From Gnetum montanum (lineage: Eukaryota; Streptophyta; Gnetopsida; Gnetales; Gnetaceae): a stretch of 64,000 nucleotides of DNA. Both the position numbers and the translations under genes were made by a program. Under the pieces are notes generated by a model that saw only the letters and a program-made list of their open reading frames with translations, was not told the DNA's origin and made no database searches. Location of the stretch: positions 345,448-409,447 of the forward strand of contig MNCI01020454.1 in assembly GCA_015680685.1 (NCBI GenBank), given 5' to 3'. Below are positions 38,317-49,317 of the stretch, piece by piece. Within the stretch, counting starts at the first letter, position 1. Every line of letters begins with the position of its first letter.

Positions 38317-41215
38317 ATGAACACTACGAACCCCAACGCTTCAACCAAGCCCATTATAGATATCGTAGGCCCCATAGCCATTCAACAACCCATAGTATAA
38401 CCCACAGCAGGGCCTCGCCTATCTCTCATATTGCAAGGCAGGAACCCATCATTTAACATTATAACCCAGGAGCAAAACAATTTCATATGCGTAAAAATAC
38501 AAGCCGGCCTAGCCGTGGATCAAACCGAAATAGAGGTTAAGAGACAATACGAACTCTTTCATAGAGGAGGGCATGAGTTCATTCCTTCCCCGTATGATAT
38601 CATCCCTCTCCCATAGTACTACTCTGAGCTCATCTCACAGCTCCTCCTACAAAGGAATCAGTCTCTGGACCAATTTGTGCTAAATCCTCAATTGGAAGAG
38701 GAGGATGACTTCACAACTCAGTCCGAGCATGAAGATTCGTACCATACCCTTAGCCCACAAACCTATGTAAACCTGTTGTTTCATCTAGCCACAGGGGAAG
38801 CTACGGCCCTCCAACCATTTAAAATCACCCAAGCACAGATACCTCAATTGGAACCATCCACGCTTATTCCTATCCCTCCTGTAACTGACATGCAACTCAA
38901 TACACTTCCCCTTGCTATTCCCCCCATTACAACAGCATCCTCGTTCTTACAAATACAACCTCCTCAAAATAATGTAGGAGTAACCTTCCCACCCCGGGTG
39001 ATCGGGATGCTGCATGTGATACCAGCTTCTACATTCGCTCATTATAGACTGTGGATTCAAATCTAAGGATTCCCTTTCACCGTTGTAACTCAACAAGTTT
39101 AGAGTGCCCCTACACAAAGCGTGACTGGGTAATGGGCTGCAATTGGTGCTCAACCGCATCAACCCCCTCACTATAACATACCGCCTCATACAATTTTACC
39201 CACTAACATCCCTCAAGTACAACCACAACAACAACAACAACCCATTACTTACAATGCACCACCTCTAGTACCACCCACCACAAATATTCCGCAAGCACAG
39301 CCTCCAACCACACAACTTTCTGCCTTCCAGCCCACTGTCCAACAATCTAACCTATATACTATACAACATCATCAACCTACTATCTCACCTAGTGCCCAAG
39401 ACTGGGCTGATGCCAAAAAGCTAATGCAGGAGTTAACTGACGAGGTCAAACACCTCAAAACAACCACCGACGGAGAGCTTAAGGTTCTGGACTTCTATCA
39501 CGATGACCCTATCAGCTCTTCGGTTCCACCCCTAACACTACCCAAGGGTGTATCCTTACCCACGTTGACTAAATACAATGGGGAGATAGACCCCAACGCT
39601 CAGCTCATAACGTTTAGACTAGAATGCGCTCTACTTCAGGCATGGCCACATGCCATTCTATGAGTGTTCCCCATGTCCCTCGTAGGGAGAGCACTTGATT
39701 GGTATCAAGCCTTGCCACGAAACTCAATATCTTCTCTAGAATATTTGTTACATCAATTCGTTACCAAGTTCAAGTATAACTTGAAGCCTGAAGCAACACT
39801 TGACAGCCTCATATAAGTCAAGCAAGCACCTCTTGAGCCTATCCAAAAATTCATCCAACGGTGGAGTGCTGCCCTAAATGAGCTCCATGAGTCAATCCCG
39901 GAGACGTATCTCCTCACCATCCTAAAAGGGGCTATCAATGATTTTGTCAAGTCCAAACTATATTATCTCAATGAACACACTCTTAGTCAAGCATTTGTAC
40001 AGATCAAGAACATAGAGGAGGCAGCCCAAAATAGCCACGACCCTGCATATTTAGCCTTTAAGAATCAACATAGTAATAAAGACATAGAAAAGGCTAAAAT
40101 AACTATAGCGGCAGTAGCGAAAACACAACAAGCAAATGTGGGACAACAAAGCAAATTGCATGTTGCCCCTACCAATTATGCTAAACCCGCTCCTGCGACG
40201 GCACCTGAATCATCCGCATCACAAAACCCTACGCCAAGTTGCACAAGAAACTTCAAGAGGAAGGACCCCTCTCAATATATGTCATTGCCCATGAAACCAT
40301 CACAGTTTTTTGACCAACTCTTGAAGGCCAGATTGATGAAACATAAACAGTTGTCCCCCGCGGTGATCCAAAGACATGATTGGTTCTATCAATTAGTTTA
40401 AAACCCAAGCCTGGCAACACCAGATGAGCCCCCAATTGCAAAAGGCTTTAGAATGGATCATTTTTTTGATTATCATCAATGCAATGGGCATGGCACTGAC
40501 TATTGTTTCACCTTAAAATAAGATATCCAACGGATGATCAACGGAGGTCAAATCACTTTTGATGAAGCCAACCTGGTCTAACCACAAAACCAGGCCATGG
40601 GCGTATATAAAGATCCTCTAAATACTAAAGAAGCACCGTATGTAATTAACACCATATACTTTGATAACGAACTAAAAACACCTAGGATTAACACCGTCCA
40701 TTCCGATCATGAGCAGCAAATGCCTAAGAAACCATTTGTAGTGCATATTCCTCCCACTATACAAACATCTTTGCCTCAACCATCATACTCCCCACAGAAA
40801 CCTTATGTCATCTAAATACCCCCTGCCATAGCAACTTCTATCACACCACCACGTGAAAAACCATACGTGGTGCGCGTACCTCCCGCCACTACTACCGCAA
40901 ACACACAATCACCTCCTACTCAGCCTGCTCCCTACGTAGTCCGAGTATCACCTGTGGTCGCAACTACGAAGGTACAACCTCCAACTAGGCCAACTCCATA
41001 TGTTGTTAGGATACCCGAATGTCCTGATGACCACCAATCCTACACTCCACAAACATAGAATAAATCGATCCCCTATGTCATCAAGATGCCTAGCTAGCCT
41101 AACACTCAACCGCATTCAACCCTCCAACCGCAACCCCGACCTACTCCATACGTTGTACAGGTTCCAAAGCAACCTAAGGCTCCAAAACCAACTGCACCCC
41201 CACGCCACACATGAG
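38317..41215 (+). pseudogene. Gag of the inner Tat
   Basis: It starts at ATG 38317 (MNTTNPNAS). One frame runs through, with stops at 38398, 38614, 39064, 39661, 39816 and others, nearly all explicable as CAA/CAG/CGA/TGG changed by one transition. Order: N-terminal domain; a Pro/Gln-rich linker (39180-39400); the capsid domain (YHDDPIS, LTKYNGEIDPNAQLITF, ALDWYQALPRNS, KFKYNLKPEA); a Tat-type knuckle YHQCNGHGTDYCF at 40471-40509; then at 40720-41170 a proline-rich tail with repeated PYVVRVPP. It forms the particle and binds element RNA. Homologous to 31730-34050. Confidence 0.85.
40720..41170 (+). repeat. Coding repeat PYVV(R/H)(V/I)P in the gag tail
   Basis: About seven units: KPFVVHIPP, KPYVI-stop-IPP, KPYVVRVPP, APYVVRVSP, TPYVVRIPE, IPYVIKMPS and TPYVVQVPK, separated by 14-25 residues rich in Pro, Thr and Gln. 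The outer Tat has PF(F/V/C)I(K/C)VP units in the same place. Confidence 0.8.
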
Positions 41216-42531
41216 AACACCTGACAGACAAGCTTACATGGGAATGCTTAAAGAAGCAAAGCCAACGATTAGCCTTAGGACCTCCCAAACCTACCCTGCT
41301 AAATGCAATACCCATGACATCACCTAACAATAAATCAAACACAGGCTATGAGGATGAATCATCCGAAAAGCATGATACGTCTAGATCCACGGCTGTGGAT
41401 AAAAATGATAAACCAACTATGCATGAGATAAAACTGTTGGGCCCGATGGACCAAATAACTATCGACAAACATACACCCAATAGTAGAGATTTAGCAATGG
41501 CTCTAACATAGGTCACGCAGGTGCTTAAACAAAAAAACACCTCATTAAGCTTATACGACTTGGTGTTAACCTCTCAAACCCATCACGAAGCTCTAGTGCG
41601 CATGTTGAAATCCATCCCAGTAAGCGAAGACTTGCCTCCAAATGAACCTTCAATTCATGAAGTCATGTATTTGCCTCAAGGATTGACTCCTAAGTGACTA
41701 GGTTTCCACAATGACAACATCAAAATGGATGAGAAAATGGGAGAAGTGACAACCGCACCTATGTTCATAATGATACAAATAAATCAATTCAAGATACATC
41801 GAGTGCATGTAGATGATGGAGCAGCTACAAATGTAGTACCCTATCCCATCGTCAAACAATTAGGACTAACGGAACTAATTAGACCAACCACCACCACATG
41901 TTTGAAGTCGTTCAGTGGATCACGTGTAATAGTCAAAGGCACCGTGACTTTGGACTTTATAGCAGGGGATCAATTCCCCACATCTGCAGACTTTGTGGTC
42001 ATCAATGAAATGCCAGGGTTCAATTTAATATTGGGAAGGCCCTAGTTAGCCCAACTAAAAGCAGTCTCTTCCCCCATACACCAAGAGATTCACCTATCGT
42101 ACGAAGGTGGCAAAATCATTATACACAGGGAGGCCGCTACACCTACCATCTCATCACATACAGATACAGACCAAGGCTTAGAGGTTAAGCTCAAAGAGCC
42201 TAAACAAGATGATACAAATGAACAACAAAAATGCACACAACCAGTAAGCAATAATCTATTAAACACAAAGAAACATTTACCCAACACAGAAATACCCGGG
42301 CCTGAAAGTGTGCATATACAGCCTCACCTAGAAACTACAACAAACGTAGAAACTACAGTACATGCAGAAACACCAGAAAGCACCAACGTGGGAACTGTTC
42401 CATCAGACGTCCCTTGGGCCGAATTACCATTCAACGTGATTAGTGAAGGAGACGCTGAATATAGAATCATACCCATTAACACTGCTCCTAATGTTAAAAT
42501 GAAGAAAATTAAAAAACTACTAAGTCAATAA
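41216..42531 (+). pseudogene. Aspartic protease region of the inner Tat
   Basis: Same frame as gag. A pre-protease stretch (41314-41700) leads to the retropepsin core at 41725-42045: HRVHVDDGAATNVVPYPIV (active site DDG in place of DTG/DSG), KQLGLTELI, SFSGSRVIVKGTVTLDF and NLILGRP. After a TAG at 42043, at the position following GRP, a hydrophilic tail rich in Thr and Glu runs to the stop at 42529-42531 (KKIKKLLSQ). The enzyme would cut the polyprotein. The sense reading does not resume until RT near 48100, with the antisense gene in between. Confidence 0.8.
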
Positions 42532-43134
42532 ACGACATTAAAGTCCAAAATGACATTAAACTACCTCCATAGTCCGAGATGACGTTAAACTATAACATGT
42601 CTGCAATGGCATAAAACTAGCCATGATCAGAAATGGTCGGTCTGCCAAGAAATCCACTAGCATCACTTGAAACTTCCCTTGTTTACACATGGCCCGAAAT
42701 GGCCTTAAACTAGTGCATGCTGCCCGAAATGGCCTTAAACTAAACCACTTTCTTGCACTTTGTTTTTTCTCACAAATTCAAGTTCATTGTTCGAATTTAC
42801 GCTTGCATTATCGTGTTATCAATAATAGATTTTCTTCATGTTTTCCTTTTCACAATTATCCTTTGCTTTTAATTACATTCCTACTCGCATTCCCGCTTCG
42901 TGCATTGCACTTAAACAACAAAACAAACCAAAACATTTTACATTGCCGCATTGTGTTTACATTTAAATGACAAGAGCCAAAAAGAAAAATAAAAAAATAA
43001 AAATAAAATATAATACAGAAATATATATATGTGTAGTCAATACAGTTAGACATGTACAACAGTTAACTGATTCCATTCACCAGTTCAATACAACTCAAGG
43101 CAAAACATGAGCCAGGATACTTTAAAAATCAAAA
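42532..43134 (+). repeat. Left flank of the antisense gene, TTAAACT word repeats
   Basis: Between 42532 and 42742 a loose repeat recurs: atgacattaaact, atgacgttaaact, atggcataaaact and cgaaatggccttaaact twice. The rest to 43134 is non-coding, with an A/T-rich tract at 42980-43030. Confidence 0.65.
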
Positions 43135-46100
43135 CTAAACATCAGGGATGGGAGGGTTGTCCCCTTCAGACTCGCCGACACCATGGGTCCCCTCTCTGCT
43201 GGGGCCACCTTCTTGAACATCGTCGTCACCTCAACCCTTAAAAAAACAATCAACAAAAGTGGAAAAGAGAAAAATCCCAAACGCTATTCAACAAACAAAA
43301 ATCACAACAACAAAATGCTTACCGTAGGAGACCCCTCTAAACTGAATTCCAACCGATAGAGAATTTCTTCCTCTGAGATGCTAGCCCAATCAGTCCCATC
43401 GAGGCCCAGATCGACATTCGCTAAGGCCTTCCCCTTGTCAACCACTGACCATGTGGGACGTTTCAAGGGAAATTTGCCCACAGAGACCTCCCCAAAAGCA
43501 GTCGTAATTATCCTTGTGGGCGATTCCATCTCAATGGTGGTGTTCTTAGCAAAGGTGTCAAATGCAGAATGTAGGCCCAAACCCTCAACGAATATTTCGA
43601 GCTGACGCTGCTCTATAGACACTTCTTTTAATGATTTCTTGTAATGATGCTTGTGGTTCTTCTCATCTTGACCCCACTTCCGCACCTTGGAAGCAAAAGC
43701 CTTCCAATCCTAGCACTTAAGGTTCAATAAATCTATTTGGGCCTTATGCTCTGCTAGCTTCCAAGTCAGTGATGCATGGCGATTTAGCAGGTTTCAATAT
43801 ATGGTATAAGTGATCTTGGAAGTTCACCAAGAATGATCACCTATTAATCTAGCCGAGGCGAACTCATAACGAGCCTTGAGATCATCACGTTTAGCCGATA
43901 ACTCGACAACCTCTTTTTCCCTTGCCTGGATCTGCAACCATAGTTGTTCAATGAAGCGCCTACAGGTCCAAAGCAATTTGGCGTTATGTACAATACATTC
44001 CGCCACCTTGTCATAGACCTATCTTGGTATCTATTCAACTTCTGGTGGTAGTGCAGGCAAGCTCTCAATGCAAACAGCCTCATATGGATCCCACTTCATT
44101 TTAGCCCCTACCCACACAAAAAGGACAGGCATTAGATATTAAATGGCAAAAAACAAAAAAAAAGGGGGAAAAGAATGTGAAACTCAAAGACTGAGACGAC
44201 TGTACCTATTTCAGGGTGAGTTTGCGGAATGCGTTCGACCACCTCATCAACAATACCGGTGACGAAATCCATTTTGCTTGGCATCTCGGTCCAAGTAAAT
44301 GGTTCATGAGTACGAGATGGATTAGCCTCAGTGGTCGTTTTAGGGGGAGCCACTATCATAGGCACTTCTAACCGCATCGTAGGAATCCTCCTACTTTCAA
44401 TATCTTTGTCTGGAAGTGATAGAAAACATAAAATTAAAACACCACATAAGAAAAACAACAATTCACAAGGCAACGCAATAAAACAAAAGAAAATATACTA
44501 GGTTCTCTGTCCCCTTCCCGGTTTGGAGGATCATCAAGATCCAATCTTCCCTTAAGGAAGTTATTAAATACTTCATCAACACCATCCTGGTCATTGACCA
44601 GTTCTGTCTCCGTGGTGTCTTCCGTCGACTCTTCGGTCACTTCCACCTGATCTTTGCCGACCTCTTCCTCCTCGATTAAATCTGTTGGAACATCCTCCTC
44701 CTCGATAATAGTTTCTAGCTCTTTCCTTCTCACTTCTCAAGTCAGGTCTGAAGACATTAGTTTCATGTAAGCAGTCAACATGAAAATGACGATAATAGCA
44801 ATACAACAAGTGCATCAAGCTTACTTACCTTGAGCAGGCATTTTGAATTGTATACGCTTCACCCTTGGCTCTTCCACAGTTGAGGCCACCTCTTTAGGAT
44901 GTTTGCGCTTCTGAATCTTCGATTTAGCCCTCCCGATGGTCTCCTTGATTACTCGATCAGCCCTCTTAGCAGTATAAGGCACGTTGTCTGGTTCCAACCC
45001 CACGCTGTCATGTGTATGGATTGAAGTACCAGATGACCCGTCTGTTGTGATGGAAACTGATTCATCGATCCCCTCGGGTGCATCTTGAGACTCAACTACC
45101 TCAAACAAATGGTTAATCCATGGGCGAGATAACTGAGTACGATCCCACAAAACATATTTATTATCTGCATGAACCACCAAAAACTCGGCCAGGCGACGTA
45201 GATAACTTGCGAAGAACATGAAGGTAAAATGGGATTGTGCATCAACGTTTGAACGTAATCGCACTATCTCCCTATGGAAACCTGATAACAAAAATTGGGC
45301 CCAATTATAACGCATCCCGGTCTCCAAAATGGTTCGCATGATGCGCACGGCTTCCACCCCAAGACTCTTCACTTGAGACAGGGATTTAGGAAACACCCAT
45401 GCCCTAAACAGGGGATACAGTTCATTGACCTCCACCACCTTTAATGTCCCCTACATAGGGAACCCCTTAGAGTCCTTGAGAATGCCCAACCAATCTTCCA
45501 GCTCACGCACCACATGGAGCTCTTTCTGCACCCTATCCAAAACCACGTTCACACCATCTGCTGGGACACCAAAAAGCTCTGAAAAAAAACTCAGCTGACA
45601 AATGAAAAACTATTTTGACACCCTTAATATAGGTGTTGTAGTAAGTGACAGAGTTGTTGAACAAATCAACAATTCCAATCATCTCAGCTATAGAGACATC
45701 AGGGCTTGGGGTCGTAAATAACTCCATGAGGCCAGCATCATCCAAGCAACCGACAATAGATGGTGGGGCACTGGTACGCAACCATCGCTGCACCTTGCTG
45801 ACCTCCCCAAATTTCATCGACAAGGTGCTCTCAGTCCACCCTGTCGTAACAGGGTCTCCGCCAAGGGGGACATTAACTGTAAACACAGTTTAAAACCATA
45901 ACACCAGTATGACCAACGTTGCAACCAAACAAACAGACTAAGACGTCAAGGAAATATCATCACTTACCTTCAGTTGTGGGCTTCGAGGTGCTAGGACCCA
46001 AGTCAGTATCACAAGGGAAAATCGGCCCATTGCGTGACCAATCTCCATGCAGCCACCCTCGAGCCGTGCATTGTGCAAACGCCCTAGAAAACTGCTTATG

Positions 46101-47414
46101 GAAATGAACAATGTCACCCTTGGTCTGAGCTAATACAGCTCCACGAAGGGTGGGACCCGCCATGAAGGTCTTTAAAGCGGTGTGATCTAGTGCAAGTTCA
46201 TCATCATTGACCCATATTCCATCTTTGTCAACTTGGGGCCTGCAAAAGAACGGTCTTCAGAATAGGAGCAAACACTAAATGACAAAAATAGAAACGATAA
46301 ACTAAACAACCTTACCTCTCTACCCTATACACTGTGCCTGGAGGGTTCTAAAATAATGTATGTGCACGCGCAGCCAAAAACAAGGTGTTATTGAGATAGT
46401 GAGGCCCACGTGGCAATAAGTCCCACATGCGTGATAATGGACAAGTAGGTCTGGGCCCTCTAGAGGGACCGTCCTCAATCGCAAGTGGTCCCTCATCAAT
46501 GTCCACCATGAAAACCATGGCGCCGTTTGAAGATCCTGGCAACATTGCTTTGAGCATGCTCCGCGCTACTTGTTCACTTAGGTGTGACCATGTAACTACC
46601 TTGAATCTATCTAGGATGAAGGCAAGGAACTCATAGGCCCCTTCCCTGAACCATACCCCATTGTTATCAATAGTCAGATCAGGGGTAGGTTCATCGGTAT
46701 CAAGGGGCCCGAACCATGCCAGTACCCCAACCAACTCAACCACTAAGAGAAAAGGCTCAGGATCCCTGCAAATAACTAGAATGCCATGGTAAATTAGCTA
46801 TACATGAAAATGAAATAGAGAAATGAAATTCCATGTTGAAGGCCAATACTTCAAAAAAAATTGCAAACTATCTACACTCAGCATACACGCTACCAGAAAA
46901 TTGTTTATGCCCAGCGTGTAGACCCTGCACACTGCGAAAGTCATTTATGCCTAGTGTGCAGACTCTGCACGCTGCGAAAACTATTTACACCCAGCGTGCA
47001 GACCCTGCACGCTACAAAAACCGTTTATGCCCAGCGTGCAAACCCTGTACGCTGTGAAAGACATTTATGCCCAGCATGCAGACCCTGCACGCTGCGAAAA
47101 CTGTTTATGCCCAGTGTGTAGACCCTGCACGCTGCGAAAATCGTTTACGCCCAGCGTGCAGACCCTGCACGCTGCGAAAATCATCTACGCTCAGCGTGCA
47201 GACTTTGCACGCTGCCAAAACTGTCTACGCCCAGATAACAAGTACAAATGAAAGCAATTAAATGAGGTAAAATTAGAGCCTACCTATGTGCTGATCCAGG
47301 CCACGATGGAATCCTAGGCCTAGGCAAACACTGCAGCATGGCCTCACTTTCCTCCGCGAAAGTCAAGTCGGGCCCCTTTCTCCCCTGGCCTTCTACCTCC
47401 TTGCCCTTACCCAT
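43135..47414 (-). pseudogene. Antisense nine-exon gene inside the inner Tat, unknown protein
   Basis: Exons in transcript order (plus-strand coordinates): 47414-47284, 46765-46316, 46239-45968, 45876-45622, 45578-44829, 44747-44499, 44409-44206, 44107-43323, 43236-43135. All junctions are GT-AG and keep phase. Donors include AG|GTAAGT (exon 3) and AG|GTAAGG (exon 2), and acceptors end in tttgcag, tttacag or cttccag. The 3,198-nt reading encodes about 1,065 residues ending at TAG 43135. Nine in-frame stops (46348, 45451, 44737, 44031, 44019, 43824, 43794, 43710, 43231) are each one transition from a sense codon; there is no frameshift. Visible traits: a hydrophobic/aromatic stretch RYNWAQFLLSGFHREI and FMFFASYLRRLAEFLVVH in exon 5, a basic KRKHP patch, a very acidic exon 6, and a coiled-coil-like stretch in exon 8 (residues ~800-850). 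I do not recognise the family. ATG 47414 (MGKGKEVEGQG) is chosen as the first ATG in frame downstream of the TATA-like box. Confidence 0.7.
46909..47234. repeat. 40-bp minisatellite in intron 1 of the antisense gene, 8 copies
   Basis: The unit runs gcccagcgtgcagaccctgc, then acgctgcgaaaatcgtttac. It shares the gcccagcgt word with the LTR U3 arrays and the cgctg word with the 5' leader array. It lies wholly between exon 1 (ends 47284) and exon 2 (starts 46765). Confidence 0.9.
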
Positions 47415-47651
47415 TCCAATGTCCTGTACGCTAAATCTCACAGGTTTATGCTGGGGTTTGAGCCTACATGCTGAGCTGAATCCTGCACGCAAGGGTTTGC
47501 TGCTCTTCGCTTACGCCGAGGTTTGCTGCTCTATGCTTATGCTGGGGTTTACTTCTCTATGCTTACGCTGCGACTTAGGTTTACACTCACGCTGCAACTT
47601 AGGTTCACGTTGCCTTTGATAACTAATAGGTTCATGCTCATGCCCGCCACC

Positions 47652-47661
47652 ATATATATAG
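47652..47661 (-). promoter_or_regulatory. TATA-like box of the antisense gene
   Basis: On the minus strand ctatatatatgg lies about 240 bp upstream of the chosen ATG. The frame is open upstream of 47414 except for a TAA near 47509, so a longer first exon cannot be excluded. Confidence 0.4.
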
Positions 47662-47693
47662 CGTCGAGTTGACCCCGTCGCCACCATCGCCAC

Positions 47694-48101
47694 CTTTGAT
47701 ATTTTATTAATATTTTATTAATTTTAGTTAAAAATTGTTCAAATTACAAAGTACGGGGAAAATGCAAAACAAAATGATGAGATAATGAACACTACCACAT
47801 ACCATATTCCCTGGTAAACCAATTTCGGTTGCCCACACTGAACATTTTGGCGCAAACTCTTCACTACAAATCATATAACAACTAGACATCATCAAATCAG
47901 ACATTCGGCCCAGTAAGGTCTTAAACTGTGACATTCGGCCCGGTAAGGCCTTAAACTGCCCTATTTAGCCTGGTAAGGCCTTAAATTGTCTTGTGTCTAG
48001 GTACGACGATAAACCACCATCGTATACATGCACATGACTTACATTGCCCAGGGACACGTAACAACCCCTACTAGCTCACTCTGCCCTCTTTTTATTGGTA
48101 G
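47694..48101 (+). repeat. Right flank of the antisense gene, TTAAACT word repeats and 3' splice-site-like sequence
   Basis: At 47908-47991 three units of a (gg)cccggtaaggccttaaactg type repeat occur, mirroring 42532-42742. At 48077-48101 a pyrimidine-rich tract, ctctttttattggtag, looks like a plant 3' splice site placed just before the sense pol reading begins. Confidence 0.6.
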
Positions 48102-49317
48102 GAGCAACCCGATGAATTACCAACATCTATTCATACCATTGATCATCGACGGACCATACGGAAGGATCACAAGAGAAATCAACATAAATTCCATCAACTT
48201 AGGTCCATCAACAGATGACATAGTCATAGCCTCAACATAAAAAATGTTAGACAGCTACAAAGGTATGACAAAATCCCTCGACATAGAAGCTGACAGCATC
48301 ACTGAAGACCCTTTAACTGAAACCCCCATCGCTATGCCTAACGGTGAAATTAAAGTATTAAAATTGAGTACACTATTGCAACCTCAACTGGCCAGAGACA
48401 TAGAACATGTGCTTCGAGACAACATAAAAGCATTCGCTTGGTCTTACACTGACATGCCTGGGTTAGATCCTCGAATCGTCCAGCACAATATTATACTCGA
48501 TCCAAAATTAAGGCCAGTGAAACAAAAGGCACGAAAGGTTAAGCCTGAGGTAGCGTTGGCAGTTCGTAATGAGATCACGAAACTCTATCAAGTAGGTTTC
48601 ATTCGGGCTGTTGACTACACTGATTGGGTATCCAACATGGTCATTGTCCCGAAGAAGAATGGAAGCATTCGCCTATGCATTGACTTCCGGGACCTCAACG
48701 TTGCAATGATAAAAGATGATTTCCCCCTACCCAGCATCGATCAACTTGTTGACTCAACCACTGGGCACGCCTTGTTATCTTTTATGGATGGCTTCTCAGG
48801 ATATAACCAGATATGCATTAACCCGGAACATTACCTCCAGACTACATTTATGACACCATGGGGTACCTTCTATTACACGATGATGCCATTTGGTCTCAAG
48901 AACGCTGGGGCCACATATCAAAGGGCAAGGACATTTATTTTTAACGATTACATACTTCAGTCACTCAATGATTATGTAGATGACATCACAATTAAATCAA
49001 AAACACCAGAGCAACACATCCAAGATTTAGATTTGATCCTAAAACATTGTTTAAAATATGAACTTACGCTCAACCCAAAGAACTGTGTTTTCGGAGTAAA
49101 AACAGGCAAGATGCTAGGCTTTGTAGTGTCAGGAATAGGAATACGAGTGGACCCAAATAAGGTTAAAGCTGTCATCAATCTAAAACCACCATGCAACATT
49201 ACTGAACTTTGGGGTCTACAAGGTAGACTACAGTTCATCAGGCATTTCATAGAAAAAATGACAGACAAGTTAAAACCTATGAACCACTTACTACGAAAGA
49301 ATGTCCATTTTGAATAA
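48102..49317 (+). pseudogene. Reverse transcriptase of the inner Tat
   Basis: Well-preserved RT: 357 codons are open from 48244 to the stop at 49315. Motifs in order: KARKVKPEVALAVRNEI, VIVPKKNGSIRLCIDFRDLN, DDFPLPSIDQLVD, SFMDGFSGYNQI, TPWGTFYYTMMPFGLKNAGA and NDYVDDITIKS, the YVDD box holding two catalytic Asp. A single TAA at 48238 interrupts the upstream connection. It copies element RNA to cDNA. It is in the same frame number as gag-protease although 5.6 kb separates them. The only visible damage to this core is the boundary stops, so it decayed less than its neighbours. Confidence 0.9.

Noticed and set aside
46833-47261. Overlapping plus-strand ORFs with Cys-rich repeats (ADPARCENCLCP type)
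   Set aside because: They are translations of the 40-bp minisatellite in all frames. They lie inside intron 1 of the antisense gene and carry no conserved domain.
43135-47693. The antisense gene as a separate nested transposon inserted in the Tat element
   Set aside because: No LTRs, terminal inverted repeats or target duplications were found at its edges. The flanking words belong to the Tat element itself. Not fully excluded.
48972-49268. 98-codon minus-strand ORF
   Set aside because: Shadow of the conserved RT reading frame on the other strand.
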